Shown here piece by piece: positions 45,358 to 57,678 of a DNA stretch of 64,000 bases. Origin of the DNA: Myotis daubentonii. Its lineage: Eukaryota > Chordata > Mammalia > Chiroptera > Vespertilionidae. The notes under the pieces were generated by a model, which was not told the origin of the DNA, made no database searches, and saw nothing but the letters and a program-made list of their open reading frames with translations. Where the stretch lies: NCBI RefSeq assembly GCF_963259705.1, contig NC_081844.1:42349341-42413340 (forward strand), given 5' to 3'. How positions within the stretch are numbered: the first letter of the stretch is position 1; each line of letters opens with the position of its first letter. The position numbers were made by a program, and so were the translations under genes.

Positions 45358-47289
45358 TAAAATATAAATTTCTTCCCCTTTTTATTTTTCTTTCGCACTT
45401 TAGCCAAATGTTTGACAGAGCTGTTTAAAAGTCTTTTTCCACTCTAGTTGTGTCACAGTGAGACAATTTTCTACAATTAGAAATCTGCAGTGAATTCAAG
45501 AGAAAGGAATTGTGACAATGAAATTACTTCTATGTCATTATGTGTCATGTTCTCTGCAGACACTTAACAGTTGCTGGAAGACGGAGCATCCTTTCTGCAG
45601 CACATATATTGGCAGGGAAAGCCAATGCACCCTCGTTATAGGTTAATACATTAACTGTCCAGATTGCCCTGGCTTTGTGCTATGTTTTTTTATTTCAAAA
45701 CAAAATTCTAGTGAAAAACAGGAATGGAAAATCCGGTTCCTGGAGCCTGTGCTAGCTTCTCCCTCAATCTTTACCACAGCAGGCTGCCTCCAATGGAAAA
45801 TTAAAATACAAACAGCTGATGAGTTTAAAATTTTCTTTCGTAAATAATAAGGTGTTTATCTTCCCTGATTTGCTTTCCTAGCAAACACAGGGAGGCACTG
45901 CACATGGATCTCATAGTAGGAACAGGAAAAATGCGCCTCATTAAGTGAGGGAATTATTTCAAGTTTGAGAAGGGATTGGCTATAACTAGCAGGATATACC
46001 AACTTAAATATCTATTGACTCCAACATCCTGACCCTGTGCATTCTGGTGTTGCCCACATGCATTTTTCTTCACACAGCCAGTCCCCATGTTTGTGAAGGG
46101 CTACCTACCGTTCACATCCTTCATGGGGAGATGAACTTCTACAGCTAGCTGAGACCTCATTTTCTCAAGGAGTCACCATTTCCTCACCCACCTCAGAGGA
46201 ATCCAGTTTCACCTTGTTTTTTATGCTCCCCCATCTTGGTCTTATTGTGGGGCTAGCTGGACAGGTTATCCAGCTTTGGCCTCAGCATCCAGTGGGTCAT
46301 GAACACCTTTGTTTTTCTCCTCTATTGAAGTTAGCCAGATGCTTCACAAGTAGGCTGGTGCTCAAATTTACACAGGCAACTACTGAATACACCCCAGGAG
46401 ATATTGGGTTTTCCTGGTTCTAGTATTTCTGCTATAATTATATCTTGTCCTTTCCGGCCACTAAGGTTAACATTGGTTTTAATGCTGTGGGTTAGCTTTT
46501 TCCTCATACTTTATGAGGGCCTTTGAAAGATAAGCCTGTATACTTCCTTAAGTCCACCTCTCTTTCCAAACTTTACAACTTATAAGGCCTAATTTATCTC
46601 CACTACCCTGACTCCTCACAGTTCTGATCCCTGGACCTCACAGACTCATTCTCATCCTCCCCTTCTTCAGCCTACCCTCACGGAGCTGCACGCTGATATT
46701 GTCATCACCATCATCATCGTTCACCCTTGTTCTCAAGGACACTGAGTAAACTGGTCTTAGAGGCCTCAAGCTATTGGCCGTAAACTTCTTCTCCCATGTA
46801 ATAAACTGCTATGACCCATGTGTCCTACTTCTCCCACCATACCTGCATATGTGTTCATATGTGCACGTGCACATACACATACACACAACCCAGCTCTCCA
46901 AGGGCAACCAGAACCACACAAGGAACAGGAAGAATGCTAACAGGGTTGTAAGCCATTCTGATGATTCTCAGAAACAGTAACTGGAAAGTCAAGAGGATGA
47001 GTGTTATGATGGCAGAACAATATCACCATATAACACACATGTGATCTTACAACTCTGGGATGGATATCTGCAAACATGAAAATCTACCTATCCCTTTATG
47101 TCCTCTAGGACACTCTGTGTGAACAGAAACGCATTCAACCAAATCAGCCAGTTCTTTTTCTTGGTTCATTACCCTCCCATCCTATAGTTTAAATTACATA
47201 CTAGAGACGGTGGTAAGTGTGGAATTCATAGCCAGATTTCAAACATTTTTTTTTTGTTTGCTTCTTTTAAGAGTTCTGTCTTTTTTTTT
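45358..47289. other. Intergenic DNA, no gene seen
   Basis: Apparently unique sequence between the HeliBat array and a SINE. Open frames are short, without recognisable protein. The text is moderately AT-rich with no tandem structure. Confidence 0.5.
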
Positions 47290-47492
47290 TTTACATATAT
47301 ATTTTTGATTTTTTTATAGAGCGAGAGGAAGGGAGAGGAAGAGAGAGAGAAACATCAATGCTACTTCCTGCATGCCCCCTACTAGGGGATTGAAACCAAA
47401 TCCCAGGCATTTGCCCGAACCAGGAATTGAACCAGCAACCTTTTGGTACATGGGAAGATGTTCAAACAACTGAGTCACACTGTGGCCAGGGC
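47290..47492 (-). mobile_element. Ves SINE (antisense), diverged
   Basis: T-rich tail side (ATTTTTGATTTTTTTATAGAGCG), GAAACATCAATG core, CAGGAATTGAACCAGCAACC B-box side, ending GTGGCCAGGGC. No clear target duplication. The flank 47493-48509 holds nothing recognised. Confidence 0.85.
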
Positions 47493-48509
47493 ATCAAATA
47501 TTTCTATTAGAGTCTCTTTGTAGCCACTTTGTCACACTCCCCTGAATGGCCTAGTGCAATAACTACTGCTATAGGAATCTGAGAAGGGTCTTGGATCCCA
47601 GAGCTATCCACTAATCTGGTATCAGGCATGTGGCTCAGCTGCTGCTTTTTTATGTAACATCAGCCTTATCCAACCTCACTATAAATCCTTTCTTCTAGCA
47701 TTTGCAGAATCATGAGAGGCTGGACTAGGTAGCATTTAACTACATGGTAGAAATTCTTTTCAACCTTTTTGTAAATCACTTCTTTCTATTGGCTGTGTTT
47801 CTCTGAGCTCCACTTGACCTCTTTATCACCATGAGATAAAAAAAAACTGTTAGATCCAGACATTGATCGAAAGTGGGAGTTGTTCTTTCTCTTATGAGAC
47901 TATTTTGCAATAAAATCTTAATTTTTATTGCTAAACGCTGGGGAATTTAATTTTACCAATTATCAAATGCTAACTTTGTAATCTGTTTTTATACTAACTG
48001 AGTTACAACAAATTCTACTGTGATATAGTTACATAATCTTCTTACCCAATAAATAATAAGTCCATGGAAATGAATAGGGTGTCTTTACAGTTTTCCTAAT
48101 TTAATAACCTCTGGATCTACTTCTATTTTACACTATGTACTACATTTAAGCTAAATAGCAGGGGTGGAGGGGGGATGAAGGGCAAGAAAATGTGGATAGT
48201 AATCCTTGATATTTTTCAGAATTCCCCCATGCAAGGGCATGTGTTGTATTGTTTTTCTGCAAATTAGCTGATTAGAGATTCCTGAGGTTCAACAGGGTCT
48301 CCCTTGTGTTAGTTGGTAACTAGAACTAGGTAACTGTACATCTCATCATGATACTTTCCAGTGAACCACACTGCACTAACCTTGATAAGTAGAGACGTCT
48401 GCCCAGGGAAGAAATAGGTATTTGTGTCCTTCATCTTGATATTGAGGCATACAATCTCTTGACTCATTGAAAAGCAATATTTTTCTGTAAAGTAAAACAA
48501 TAATTCTTT

Positions 48510-48605
48510 TTATATATATAAATCTTTATTGTTGAAAGTATTACATATCCCCTTTTATCCCCATTAACCCCCTCCAGCCCATCTCCATCCCAGCCCTTCA
48601 CCACC
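48510..48605 (-). mobile_element. L1 3'-end fragment (antisense)
   Basis: AAATCTTTATTGTTGAAAG and CACCACCC wording match the reversed tail of the L1 and HAL1 copies at 33750 and 41160. Only about 95 bases remain (a strongly 5'-truncated insertion). Confidence 0.75.
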
Positions 48606-48826
48606 CTATAAACAATCATTTTTTTGAAGATTCAAATAATAATCTTCAAATGAAAGACCAAAAAGTACTTATAAATTTAGAGAATAATCCTGAAGTATAT
48701 ATATTATAATAAGTCCTCACTTAAGATCATCAATAGACTGTGTGACTTTAAGCAAAATGATGAATAACAAAACCAGTTTTACAATATGCTAATTCATATG
48801 AATTAAGTTCCTAGGACATCCCTCAA

Positions 48827-49666
48827 GCCTATCTAATAAAGAGGAAATATGCAAATTGGCCATCATGCCATCACAAAGATGGCGACGCCCATAGCCATAA
48901 GGTGGCGGCACCTAGTCCCCTCAGTCTTGCTGGAGTCCCCCAGTCCTTTCAGCCCCACCAGGGGGGTGGCAGGCTCGTGATACGGCCAGACCCGCCCTCA
49001 GCCCCCTAGCCGCCCAGAGCCGGCCCGAGGCACAGGCAAGCCTTGGATGTCAGTTGCCCAGCTGCGTAGGGCCAGCCTGAGGCATAGGCAAGCCTTGGAT
49101 GTTGGCTATCCAGCCGTGTAGGGCCGGCCCGAGGTGCAGGCAAGCCTCGGATGTCAGCTGCCCAGCCACATAGGGCTTGCCCGAGGTGCAGGCAAGCCTC
49201 GGATGTCAGCTGCCCAGCCACATAGGGCCTGCCCGAGGTGCAGGCAAGCCTCGGATGTCAGCTGCCCAGCCACATAGGGCCTGCCCGAGGTGCAGGCAAG
49301 CCTCGGATGTCAGCTGCCCAGCCACATAGGGCCTGCCCGAGGTGCAGGCAAGCCTCGGATGTCAGCTGCCCAGCCGTGTAGGGCTGGCCCGAGGCACAGG
49401 CAAGCCTCGGATGGCGGCTGCCCAGCCAACGCCCAAGGTGCAGGCAAGCCTTGGCAGCTGCCCAGCTGCCCAGGACCAGGTAACCAGGGCTGACGGAGGT
49501 TTGCACTGTCAGCAGTGGCAGCAGCAGAGGTGTGATGGGGGCGTCACCTTCCTCTGATCACCGGGTCGCCTCCTGCCCCTGAGGGCTCCCGGACTGTGAG
49601 AGGGGGCAGGCTAGGCTGAGGGACCCCCCACTGCAGTGCATGAATCTTCATGCACCAGGCCTCTAG
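48827..49666 (+). mobile_element. HeliBat Helitron with 52-bp minisatellite
   Basis: Start GCCTATCTAATAAAGAGG (first base mutated from T), AAATATGCAAATTGGCCATC, end hairpin TGCATGAATCTTCATGCA and terminal CTAG at 49663-49666. The interior has expanded into tandem repeats. Confidence 0.9.
49015..49470. repeat. 52-bp minisatellite inside HeliBat
   Basis: About eight units of GCCCGAGGTGCAGGCAAGCC followed by TCGGATGTCAGCTGCCCAGCC. CATAGGGC recurs at 49221, 49273 and 49325 (52-bp steps). Central units are nearly identical and outer ones diverged, a typical edge-decay pattern. Confidence 0.93.
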
Positions 49667-51676
49667 TGTTATAATAAAACAACATTGAATGAAACAACAT
49701 TATTTGAGGACCTGCTGTATTCAGTCTTTCAGATTAAGACTATCTCTGAAATACAAAACTAATTATCTTGCAGTTAATGTGATTCAGAATTCATCATCCC
49801 TTAAGAAAGTCCTCATATGATCAATTACAATTCCATTTTTGTTCATTTATATTTTAATTAATTAGACGATGATAAAGTTTGGACACACACAAAAAAGATT
49901 CAGTAGAAAGCCTATCACTCGTTAGTAATTCAGCTTCATTTACTGGGCGTTTCTAACAGTCAAGGAAATATTAGGCTCCAAGAACACAAAACGAACAAGA
50001 CCTGGTTCCTGTCCTCAAGAACTTCACCTCTTTAGAAAGTACAAAATATATGTAAATAACTATAATAGATGGTTTAAAAGTAATAAATGCCTTCACTGAT
50101 AGATGAAGTCCTAGTAAAACTCAGGGAAGAAATAGTATACTTTTTGACTTGGAGAAATAAGAAGAACTTTGTGAAGAAAAAGATAATTTCAGATAATCTG
50201 TGAAAAGTTGATTTTAAACAGATGAAGATGAGACTCAATGTGAGATGAGAGCTCAAGGCAATAAGGAGTAGTAAAGGACTTCTCCTAGACTACCACGTAG
50301 AATGTGAGGAAGTGGCAGTGAGCAGGTGAGGAGGTTGGTTGGAGCCAGCTCTGGGGACTTTAAATGCCAGTGTGTACAGCTCGGCTTTATCCTAGACCAG
50401 TGGCCGGCAAACTCATTAGTCAACAGAGTCAAATATCAACAGTAAAACGAATGGAATTTATTTTGAGAGCCAAATTTTTTAAACTTAAACTATATAGGTA
50501 GGTACACTGTTATTAACTTAATTAGGGTACTCCTAAGGCTTAGGAAGAGCCACACTCAAGGGGCCAAAGAGCTGCATGTGGCTCGCGAGCCGCAGTTTGC
50601 CAACCACTGTCCTAGGGCAATGTGGACTCACTAAGGAGAGAGTGAGCAGGACAGCTCTGTGCTTTAGAAAGATGAATGGAGAGGAAGTGGAGGCTCTGAG
50701 CAGAGCAGTCAGAATGCTTTGGTGATGGTCTGAACTAGGTTAGAGGCAGTGAAGGTAGAGCACATGGAAGGGATGTGAAAGAGATTTCCAAGATGATATC
50801 ATCAGGGGCTTGGCAATGGACTGTTTCTGGAGCAGGAGAGTAGGAGGAACCAAAAATAAAATGGAGATTTGAAGCCTGGATGACTAAGAGAATTATAGTG
50901 TCATTAGCAGAAATAGGAAGAACATAAAGAAAACAGAACATTCAGAACAATTCTCATTATTAATATGTAATTTTTTAAAGTTCTTGTCAGCTCCTACAAT
51001 TGACATCTCTGTGTATATAGTCATGTACTTTGACAGAAATGTTTTCTTTCAGTGCATTTGGAATTATTCAATGTTTTCTTGCCCTTGGACTCCCTGACAC
51101 AGCAGGACTTTAAGAACCTGCTATGATATGAGAATATGCAAAGGCATTTTGTATACTGAAAATAAAATGCAATAACACTGAATGTTCTAGCACTTAAAAT
51201 ATAATCAATAATTTATCTTCTGTTGGAAATAGAGACTCAACATATTTGATATCTTGGCTTATTAGTTACTAAAAAGTCTTACTTACTTATTCAAAAGTTC
51301 ACAAACCAATGACAAGGGGGGAATTATAAAGACATACAAAGAACTAGAAATGAAATGGATTAGTTAGGATGCTTTTGGCTGCCAGTAGAGAAAAAACAAA
51401 CAAACAAAACAAAACAACACAAAACTCAAAATGAGCTAAAAACATTAGGATTTCTTTTGCTCACATAATAAGAACTCTAGAGGTGGTCGGTTTCCCAAAT
51501 TGATAAAATAATTAGCATAATTGAGTAGTAGAGTTTTCTCCAGTCTTCAATAATGACATTTTCTCCTTTGTCCTTCAAGTACCAGTAGGTTCCCTCATGG
51601 TCTCCAGGCAGCAAAAGCAACTACACACATCATCTCTTCATGCTTGCCAGTTGGAAACAGAAAATACAAAAGGGCT
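49667..51676. other. Intergenic DNA with an old repeat
   Basis: 50190-50940 resembles the purine-rich ancient repeat at 4801-6660, interrupted by a hAT at 50398. An (AAACA)n-like run lies near 51390-51420. No gene is seen. Confidence 0.45.
50398..50609. mobile_element. 212-bp non-autonomous hAT transposon
   Basis: Ends CAGTGGCCGGCAAACT and AGTTTGCCAACCACTG. Flanks TCCTAGAC (50390-50397) and TCCTAGGG (50610-50617) share six of eight bases. Confidence 0.87.
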
Positions 51677-51903
51677 CCCTAGCCAGTTTTGCTCAGTGGT
51701 TACAGTGTCAGCTCTCCGACTAAAGGGTCTTGGGTTCGATTTTGGTCAAGGGCACATACCTCGGTTGCAGGCTCCATCTCCAGCCCCAGTCAGGTGTGTG
51801 CAGGGTGTGTCTCTCTCACATCAATGCTTCTGTCTCTTCCCCTTCCTTCCACTCTCTCTAAAAATTAATGGAAAAAATATCCTCGGGCAAAGATTAAAAA
51901 AAT
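51677..51903 (+). mobile_element. Ves SINE
   Basis: Head CCTAGCCAGTTTTGCTCAGTGG, TTGGGTTCGATTTTGGTCAAGG, core GTGTGCAGGGTGTG, and tail AAAAATTAATGGAAAAAATATCC. Short flanking duplication AAAAGGGCT / AAAAGGCT. Confidence 0.9.
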
Positions 51904-53855
51904 AAAAGGCTACTTCTTATTTTTGTTTGTTTTGTTTTGTTTGAATTTAAGGATAGGGAAATCTTTCTCAGAAGTACAGCCAGCAGACTTCCTCTCAGGA
52001 CGGAGTGAAAAGCCCATACCTAGTCAGTCACCAGCTTATATCAATCATAATAAATACCCTGTTGACAGGGCCAATCTCCTCTGAAATCCACAACTATTAA
52101 GAGGGGTGAGCAAATAACAAGAAGGAAGACAGTAGAGATAGACGTTAGATGGGTGCCACCCATGGTAGCTGCTATAACTCCAATGGTAGGAGAGAGAGAG
52201 AAGGGGGTGGGAGAGGGTATGGGAATAATCAACTTGAGAGTAGATTTTTTAAAAACATTTTATATCAACGAATTCTGAAATTGAGAACAATCTGCCCTTA
52301 TTTTCTGTCACTCTTTCAGGGGACTTTCATAGCCATAGAAACTAGGACTGATTGGAGTCAAGTTCTTGGCCTCTCTAGCCACAGTCGTCATTTGGGAAGG
52401 AATTCTAAGTCACCAGAGAGCTGGCACTTATTCTTGGGAGAATGTGAGAGCAAACCCTCCTGCTGCTGCCAAACTGGCACAGGACACTGCAGGCACTCTG
52501 CAAATGAACAGCACTCAATAAACAGGCTGAGGGAAAGGGCTTCAAGTTCTAAATGCCCTCTGGAGAAAAGAGAGAAGGCAGTTCCTGTGAACAGTGAACA
52601 AACAGTCAGGAATCACTGATTTCTATCATGAATGACTAATGATCATGATGGTGTGGTTCAGAATAGAAATGCAGGTTCTGCAGCCTAAAGAATGACTGGC
52701 CTTATCTCCTTGACGTCTCATTTACACTTACTTGATAAAAGCATCTCAATAAATTAGACTGTCTCGGATTTGTTTAAACCTGTTCGTCTCAGCTTCATGA
52801 AAGTATTTACCCATGAATCCAATGTTCATTTCCATTTGTCATGCAACCAAGACTCTTCTTACTTTATTATACATGTCTAAGGCTTTGGGTAAGATAAGTG
52901 CTGCATACATAGCTGAGCTCTTGGTATCTTCACATCAATGCACATGATCCTTTTAGCATGTCAGTTGGATAGATTGGTGCATTTGCCGTCACTTTGACCT
53001 TGAAAGGTTCATGCCAAAATGTCCAAATCCACTGACTGGGCATCTATTCTTACCAGCAAATTTACAGACTGCCCTGTCTCAACTCACTGGGTCACATACA
53101 AACACTACCACAGCCAACAAAACCAATTCCCTTCCCTGTGTAGCTAACATCCTAGAGGGAGGAAACAGACAGTAAACAAACAAATATGTAAGCTATTAGA
53201 TAGTGATAAAGTGATAAAGCAAAGAATAATGCCGGGTAAAGAGAAAGGGAAGTATGGTAGGTGGGGACAGGTCCCTATTCCATTTGTAGTGGTCTTTATA
53301 TGAAGACCCCAATAATAAAATAGCATTTGAGTAGAACTCTGAGGGCAAAGCAGTATCTGAAGGAGGAACTTTATAGGCAGAGGGAATAACAAGTACAAGA
53401 TCCCTGAAGAGGACAGTGCTTGGTGTGTTTCAAGAACAGCAAGGATGCAGTGTGAGTAGGTGATGGGGAGCAGCAGGAGGTAAGAAACAAGAGGCACATC
53501 TCATAGGTCCTTGTCAGCAATTTTTAGAACCATGACTTTCATTCCAGATGGCATGCCATTGGCAGTCTTTGATCATGGGAAGGATAGTTGCTGCTAGAGA
53601 GAAAAAAACTTCCAGAAATCCCTGGCAGATTTGAAACCTCCGTCCATTTTCAGTATGTCAGGGTCCTAAGCAAGCCGCCTTATTACAGCTGCCAAGAGAC
53701 TATTCTTTTTCAGACTACTAGGTGTAAGGGCACTGAAACTGGCCATCAGGTGAAGCAATAGGAAGAAAAGAAAAAACAAAAAAAAAAACCCCAGAAACTA
53801 AGAGTACAAGCTGCTCATGGTGACTATTTGGGAAACTTAAAAGTTGAGAGTGATC
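51904..53855. other. Intergenic DNA, old repeat traces
   Basis: 53200-53600 carries worn text (AGGCAGAGGGAATAACAAGTAC, AACAGCAAGGATGCAGTGTG) of an ancient interspersed repeat. The open frame at 52149-52619 (156 codons) shows no known domain and is judged chance. No gene is assigned. Confidence 0.45.
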
Positions 53856-54036
53856 GCCTGGCCGGCATGTGCAATGGTTAAGGAGGCCAGGGTTCGATTC
53901 CTGGTCACAGCATATGCCTGGTTACGGGCTTGATCACCTGTGTGGTGCGTACAGGAGGCAGCCAATCAATGATTCTCTCTCATCATTGATGTAGCTATCT
54001 CTCTTCCTCTCTAAAATCAATAAAAATATTTTTTTG
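53856..54036 (+). mobile_element. Ves SINE
   Basis: Head GCCTGGCCGGCATG, AGGGTTCGATTCCTGGTCAC, core ACAGGAGGCAGCCAATCAATG, and tail AAATCAATAAAAATA. Target duplication AAGTTGAGAGTGATC / AAGTTGAGAATTATC (13 of 15) at 53841-53855 and 54037-54051. Confidence 0.92.
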
Positions 54037-54299
54037 AAGTTGAGAATTATCATATACAAAGAGCGACATTTTATAGGGAGGCTCAAGTTTTTAAATCCCG
54101 CCTGTGTACAGATTTATTTTTTATGAATAGCTTTCCACCTACATGTCCATGTTTTATCTGGAAATGGCATCTTGCCATTACTTCATACTCTTCAGCTATC
54201 TTAAAGATCAGGGGGGAAATATAACTGTCAACCATATGAGATCCAAGAATATTAGAGGTATATGGTATTATCAACCACGATTGTGGCCATTACTATAAA

Positions 54300-54390
54300 A
54301 TGCTGGAAAACCTTGAGCTAGAGTTACCCAACTAAGCTATGTGTGAATTCCTGACCTACAGAAACTGTAAGATAAGAAATGCTTATTGAT
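54300..54390 (+). mobile_element. MLT1-like LTR fragment
   Basis: GAATTCCTGACCTACAGAAACTGTAAGATAAGAAATG matches the right end of mammalian MaLR (MLT1) LTRs. It stops at a palindromic microsatellite. Confidence 0.65.
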
Positions 54391-54468
54391 ATATGTGTAT
54401 ATATATATGTGTGTGTGTGTGTGTATACATATATGTATGTATACACACACACACATATATACACATAT
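54391..54468. repeat. Palindromic TA/GT microsatellite (cruciform-prone)
   Basis: The left arm 54391-54428 (ATATGTG...GTATAC) and the right arm 54439-54468 are reverse complements apart from repeat-number differences. They are separated by a 10-base AT loop. Confidence 0.9.
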
Positions 54469-55499
54469 GTTAAAATATATATAAAATGCTAGAGAACTTG
54501 CTTTTTGTGGTTTCTTTGTGTATTTGTTTGCCAATGAAGTATAAATATCAAATATCAGGGGAGGAAATGTCTGAATCACCAGGTTGAAATCTCTCAGAGG
54601 CTGAGACACATTTCCATTGGTTTCCCACATAACTATTTTAGGCCATAGTGTTTCTACAGATTGGACTTGTGCCTAATCATACAATCAGACTGCTTTATCC
54701 ACCCAGATGCATATGGGCAAAAATAGTAATTCTACACCAAGTTATTCTTAGCTTTTGCTCCTAAATCATGTCTAAGGTCTATTTGTTTTTAGAAGTGATA
54801 TTGACATAATAAAATGACAACGAATTTGAATATATTCCTCCTAACCTATGCTCCTATTAGCAACTCTCAGAAATTCTCTCATAAATAAACAAGGTGTTCT
54901 TCCTTAATCATTGTCAGTTTCCTTTAAAACCTGAACCTTTAAGGAAGTTTGACTTCCTGTTACAATAACAAGCTTTTTAGTTATAAGACACCGGTATTAA
55001 ATGTAGCTACTAACTATAATTTTAAGTCTAGAGCTCTCAAATTGAAGCCAATCACCCAGCAGGATAAGAGATTCTGAAACTGAGAATTGCATGTTACACG
55101 AAGTATTAGTATTGTGACAATCAAGCCCATGGTATAACATGACAAATGCCCTTTATCTAACAGGGATCACTTTATAAATGTGAAGTGTCTGTGTATTTAA
55201 TTGGAGGGATCATTTGGGAAGTTTTATTTTACTTGCTTTTAAATAAGCTTTAAGTCTTAAGAAAACCATTTTAAAACATCTGAAATATTTTCTACTAGTG
55301 GACAGAATATAATTATACTAATTTGAAATGTAGCTATAATAACAAATGGTGTTTTATTATTGAGGAGGTATGAGTTGGGTGTTACTTTTAAAGATAGTAT
55401 CTGGTGTTTTTCCACAGTAGCAGTTCAGGTTTAACAGGAATTATTGGCCCAATTAATCCTTCTATGAAATGGCATCTTGAGGAAATCAGGCCAAATTAA

Positions 55500-55500
<1 letters not shown>

Positions 55501-55540
<40 letters not shown>
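55501..55540. repeat. (TG)n microsatellite
   Basis: About 19 TG units directly before an antisense L1 3' end; it probably arose next to the L1 A-tail. Confidence 0.95.
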
Positions 55541-55541
<1 letters not shown>

Positions 55542-55542
55542 A

Positions 55543-55960
55543 ATATTTAATATTTTTAATTTAAAATTTTTAATTTTATAAATTACAGCTGACATTCAAT
55601 ATTAGATTACTTTCAGGTGTACAGCATAGCGCTTAGACATTTATATAACTTACAGAGTGATTTCCCAGGTAAGTCTTGAACTCACCTGACACCGTATGTA
55701 GTTATTACAATACTATTGACTACATTCCCTAATCTGTATTTTGTTTACACTCCTATGACTATTTGTAACTGCCAATTTGTACTTCTTAGTCCCGTTTCCT
55801 TTTTCATCCAGCCTCCTAACCCCCAAAATATGTAATCTTGCTTGTCTGTTTTCCATCTTTTCTTTCACCCACTCCATGATGACCCTGCTTTCACTAACTT
55901 TCTATTTTATACCCCATTTCCACTAAGTCTTATGCTTATCCAGCTATCCAGCAAATCTCC
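55543..55960 (-). mobile_element. L1 3'-end fragment (antisense)
   Basis: AATTACAGCTGACATTCAATATTAGATTA, CAGGTGTACAGCATAG and TACTTCTTAGTCCCGTTTCC are the reversed 3' UTR of an older L1. Non-coding. Confidence 0.8.
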
Positions 55961-56016
55961 AGGTAAGTTTGATCCTGATTACTTTCTTTAAAAAAAACAC
56001 ACATTTTAAAGTCTTT

Positions 56017-56258
56017 TATTTTTTTAACTGAGGATATTTTTCCATTGATTTTTAGAGACAGTGGGAGAGGAAAAGATGGAGAGAAACATCGATGTGAGAA
56101 AAACACATCAATTGGTTACTTCCTGTACAGGACCTGGCCAGGGCCCAGGCAGGGAGGAGCCTGCAACCTAGGTACATGCCCTTGACCAAAATCGAACCTG
56201 GGGGGACCCTTTGGTCCACAGGCTGACATTCTATCCACTGAACCAAACTGTCTAGGGC
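56017..56258 (-). mobile_element. Ves SINE (antisense)
   Basis: Left AACTGAGGATATTTTTCCATTG (tail side), GAGAAACATCGATGTGAG, AAAATCGAACCTGGGG, right ATCCACTGAACCAAACTGTC ending TAGGGCC. The flank 56259-57403 has no recognised feature. Confidence 0.9.
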
Positions 56259-57403
56259 CTGATAATTTTTTAAACAAGAGCAAAGAAATATCACTGATTG
56301 TGAAATTTCTGGCACATGGTTTTAGGCAATTGGACCCAGGAGGGGTGGTTGGCAGTAATTTGAAATGAGGTTTTGAATCCTCATCTGCCTACTCTTAGGT
56401 TCTCAAGGTAAAGGCAAAGATTGTTAAGAACACCCATCATTACTGCTTTTGCCTATCACAAACGTTTGCCAGACCAACCCCCTGCCAGTGAGTACCCTTA
56501 AAATAGATAAGCCAGAGACACTGACTCACTCTGACCTCTCATTCTGTCAATAAAATATTAATAAATATAAATAACTTAGGATGCAGTTACTGGAAACAAT
56601 GGCAAAGCAAAAGGCTCATTTTACAATGACAGATAAAAGTAACTTTTAAATCAGATCAGATTGAAGCACTGACAATATTTAATACAATGTTTCTAAGCAA
56701 CAGGATAGAAGAATCAAAGAGTTTCAATAGAGCTGACATTAATAGAATAAAAATGAATCCAAAAATAACCTCATTTTCTTATCAGCAATTCAGTCCACAA
56801 AGTAAAACAAACTCCTTTCCAAAACTCAATCTATTGAACAATAATCTCCTTCCAAATATCCCAGGTATGGTCTCAGCATGAATGACCATACTAGTAGCCA
56901 AGTTTTAATATGCAAGAAAAAGTTGGAGAGTAAGTGCTGGGAATAGTGATAATTTAAATATTCTGACCCTACAAAATACCCCTTTTCAATCCTTGGTCCT
57001 CAAGATAACTTACAAATAAAAAGGAATTGTCAACATTCCCTTTAATGTAAGTTTTAGGCCCATCTAAGGGATGTTTTGAAATTCCATTGCTGGTGACATC
57101 CTAGCTTGCAAGCAAGAAAGGTTTTCTAAAGAGAATCAAAATGATTCTTAAGTTCCTGAATCAGTTCTTAAGAGATTCTAGTCTAGGAGAGAATATGTGA
57201 TCTTTCTAGGTCACCTGACTACCACTTGTAGATACGTTTTCCCACCACTAAGTCTCTGAAATTATAACTTAGAAATCAATGAAAATTCTCATTAGCTTTT
57301 CCAAGAGTGGAATACAGTGTGTGTGAGACTATGCTTTTGAAATAATAGTCTGTAGAGAAGGTTTGTGGCATACAAATGTGCATTCTCAGTTCTCTTTTAC
57401 TCT

Positions 57404-57443
57404 ACACACTCACGCACACGCACACGCACACGCGCACGCACGT
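57404..57443. repeat. (CACACG)n alternating tract
   Basis: CACACTCACGCACACGCACA and CGCGCACGCACG: alternating purine-pyrimidine with CpGs, just upstream of a young SINE. Confidence 0.9.
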
Positions 57444-57464
57444 ATAAAAAGAGGCCACTCTGCC

Positions 57465-57678
57465 GAAACCGGTTTGGCTCAGTGGATACAGCGTCGGCCT
57501 GCGGACTGAAAGGTCCCAGGTTCGATTCTGGTCAAGGGCATGTACCTGGGTTGCGGGCATATCCCCAGTGGGAGATGTGCAGGAGGCAGCTGATCGATGT
57601 TTCTCTCTCATCGATGTTTCTAACTCTCTATCTCTCTCCCTTCCTCTCTGTAAAAAATCAATAAAATATATTTTAAAA
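57465..57678 (+). mobile_element. Ves SINE, young
   Basis: Head ACCGGTTTGGCTCAGTGGAT, GGTTCGATTCTGGTCAAGGG, two CATCGATGTTTCT-like blocks, and tail AAATCAATAAAATATATTTT. A 19-bp target duplication (18 matching), AAAAAGAGGCCACT(C/G)TGCC, lies at 57446-57464 and 57679-57697. It is closest to the family consensus. No gene is seen in 57698-58769. Confidence 0.96.

Noticed and set aside
49015..49470. CRISPR-like regular spacing
   Set aside because: Units are contiguous 52-bp tandem repeats without unique spacers, inside a Helitron in a mammal genome.
52149..52619. 156-codon plus-strand open frame
   Set aside because: No recognisable domain, mixed low-complexity and charged text, no splice or regulatory context; judged a chance frame.
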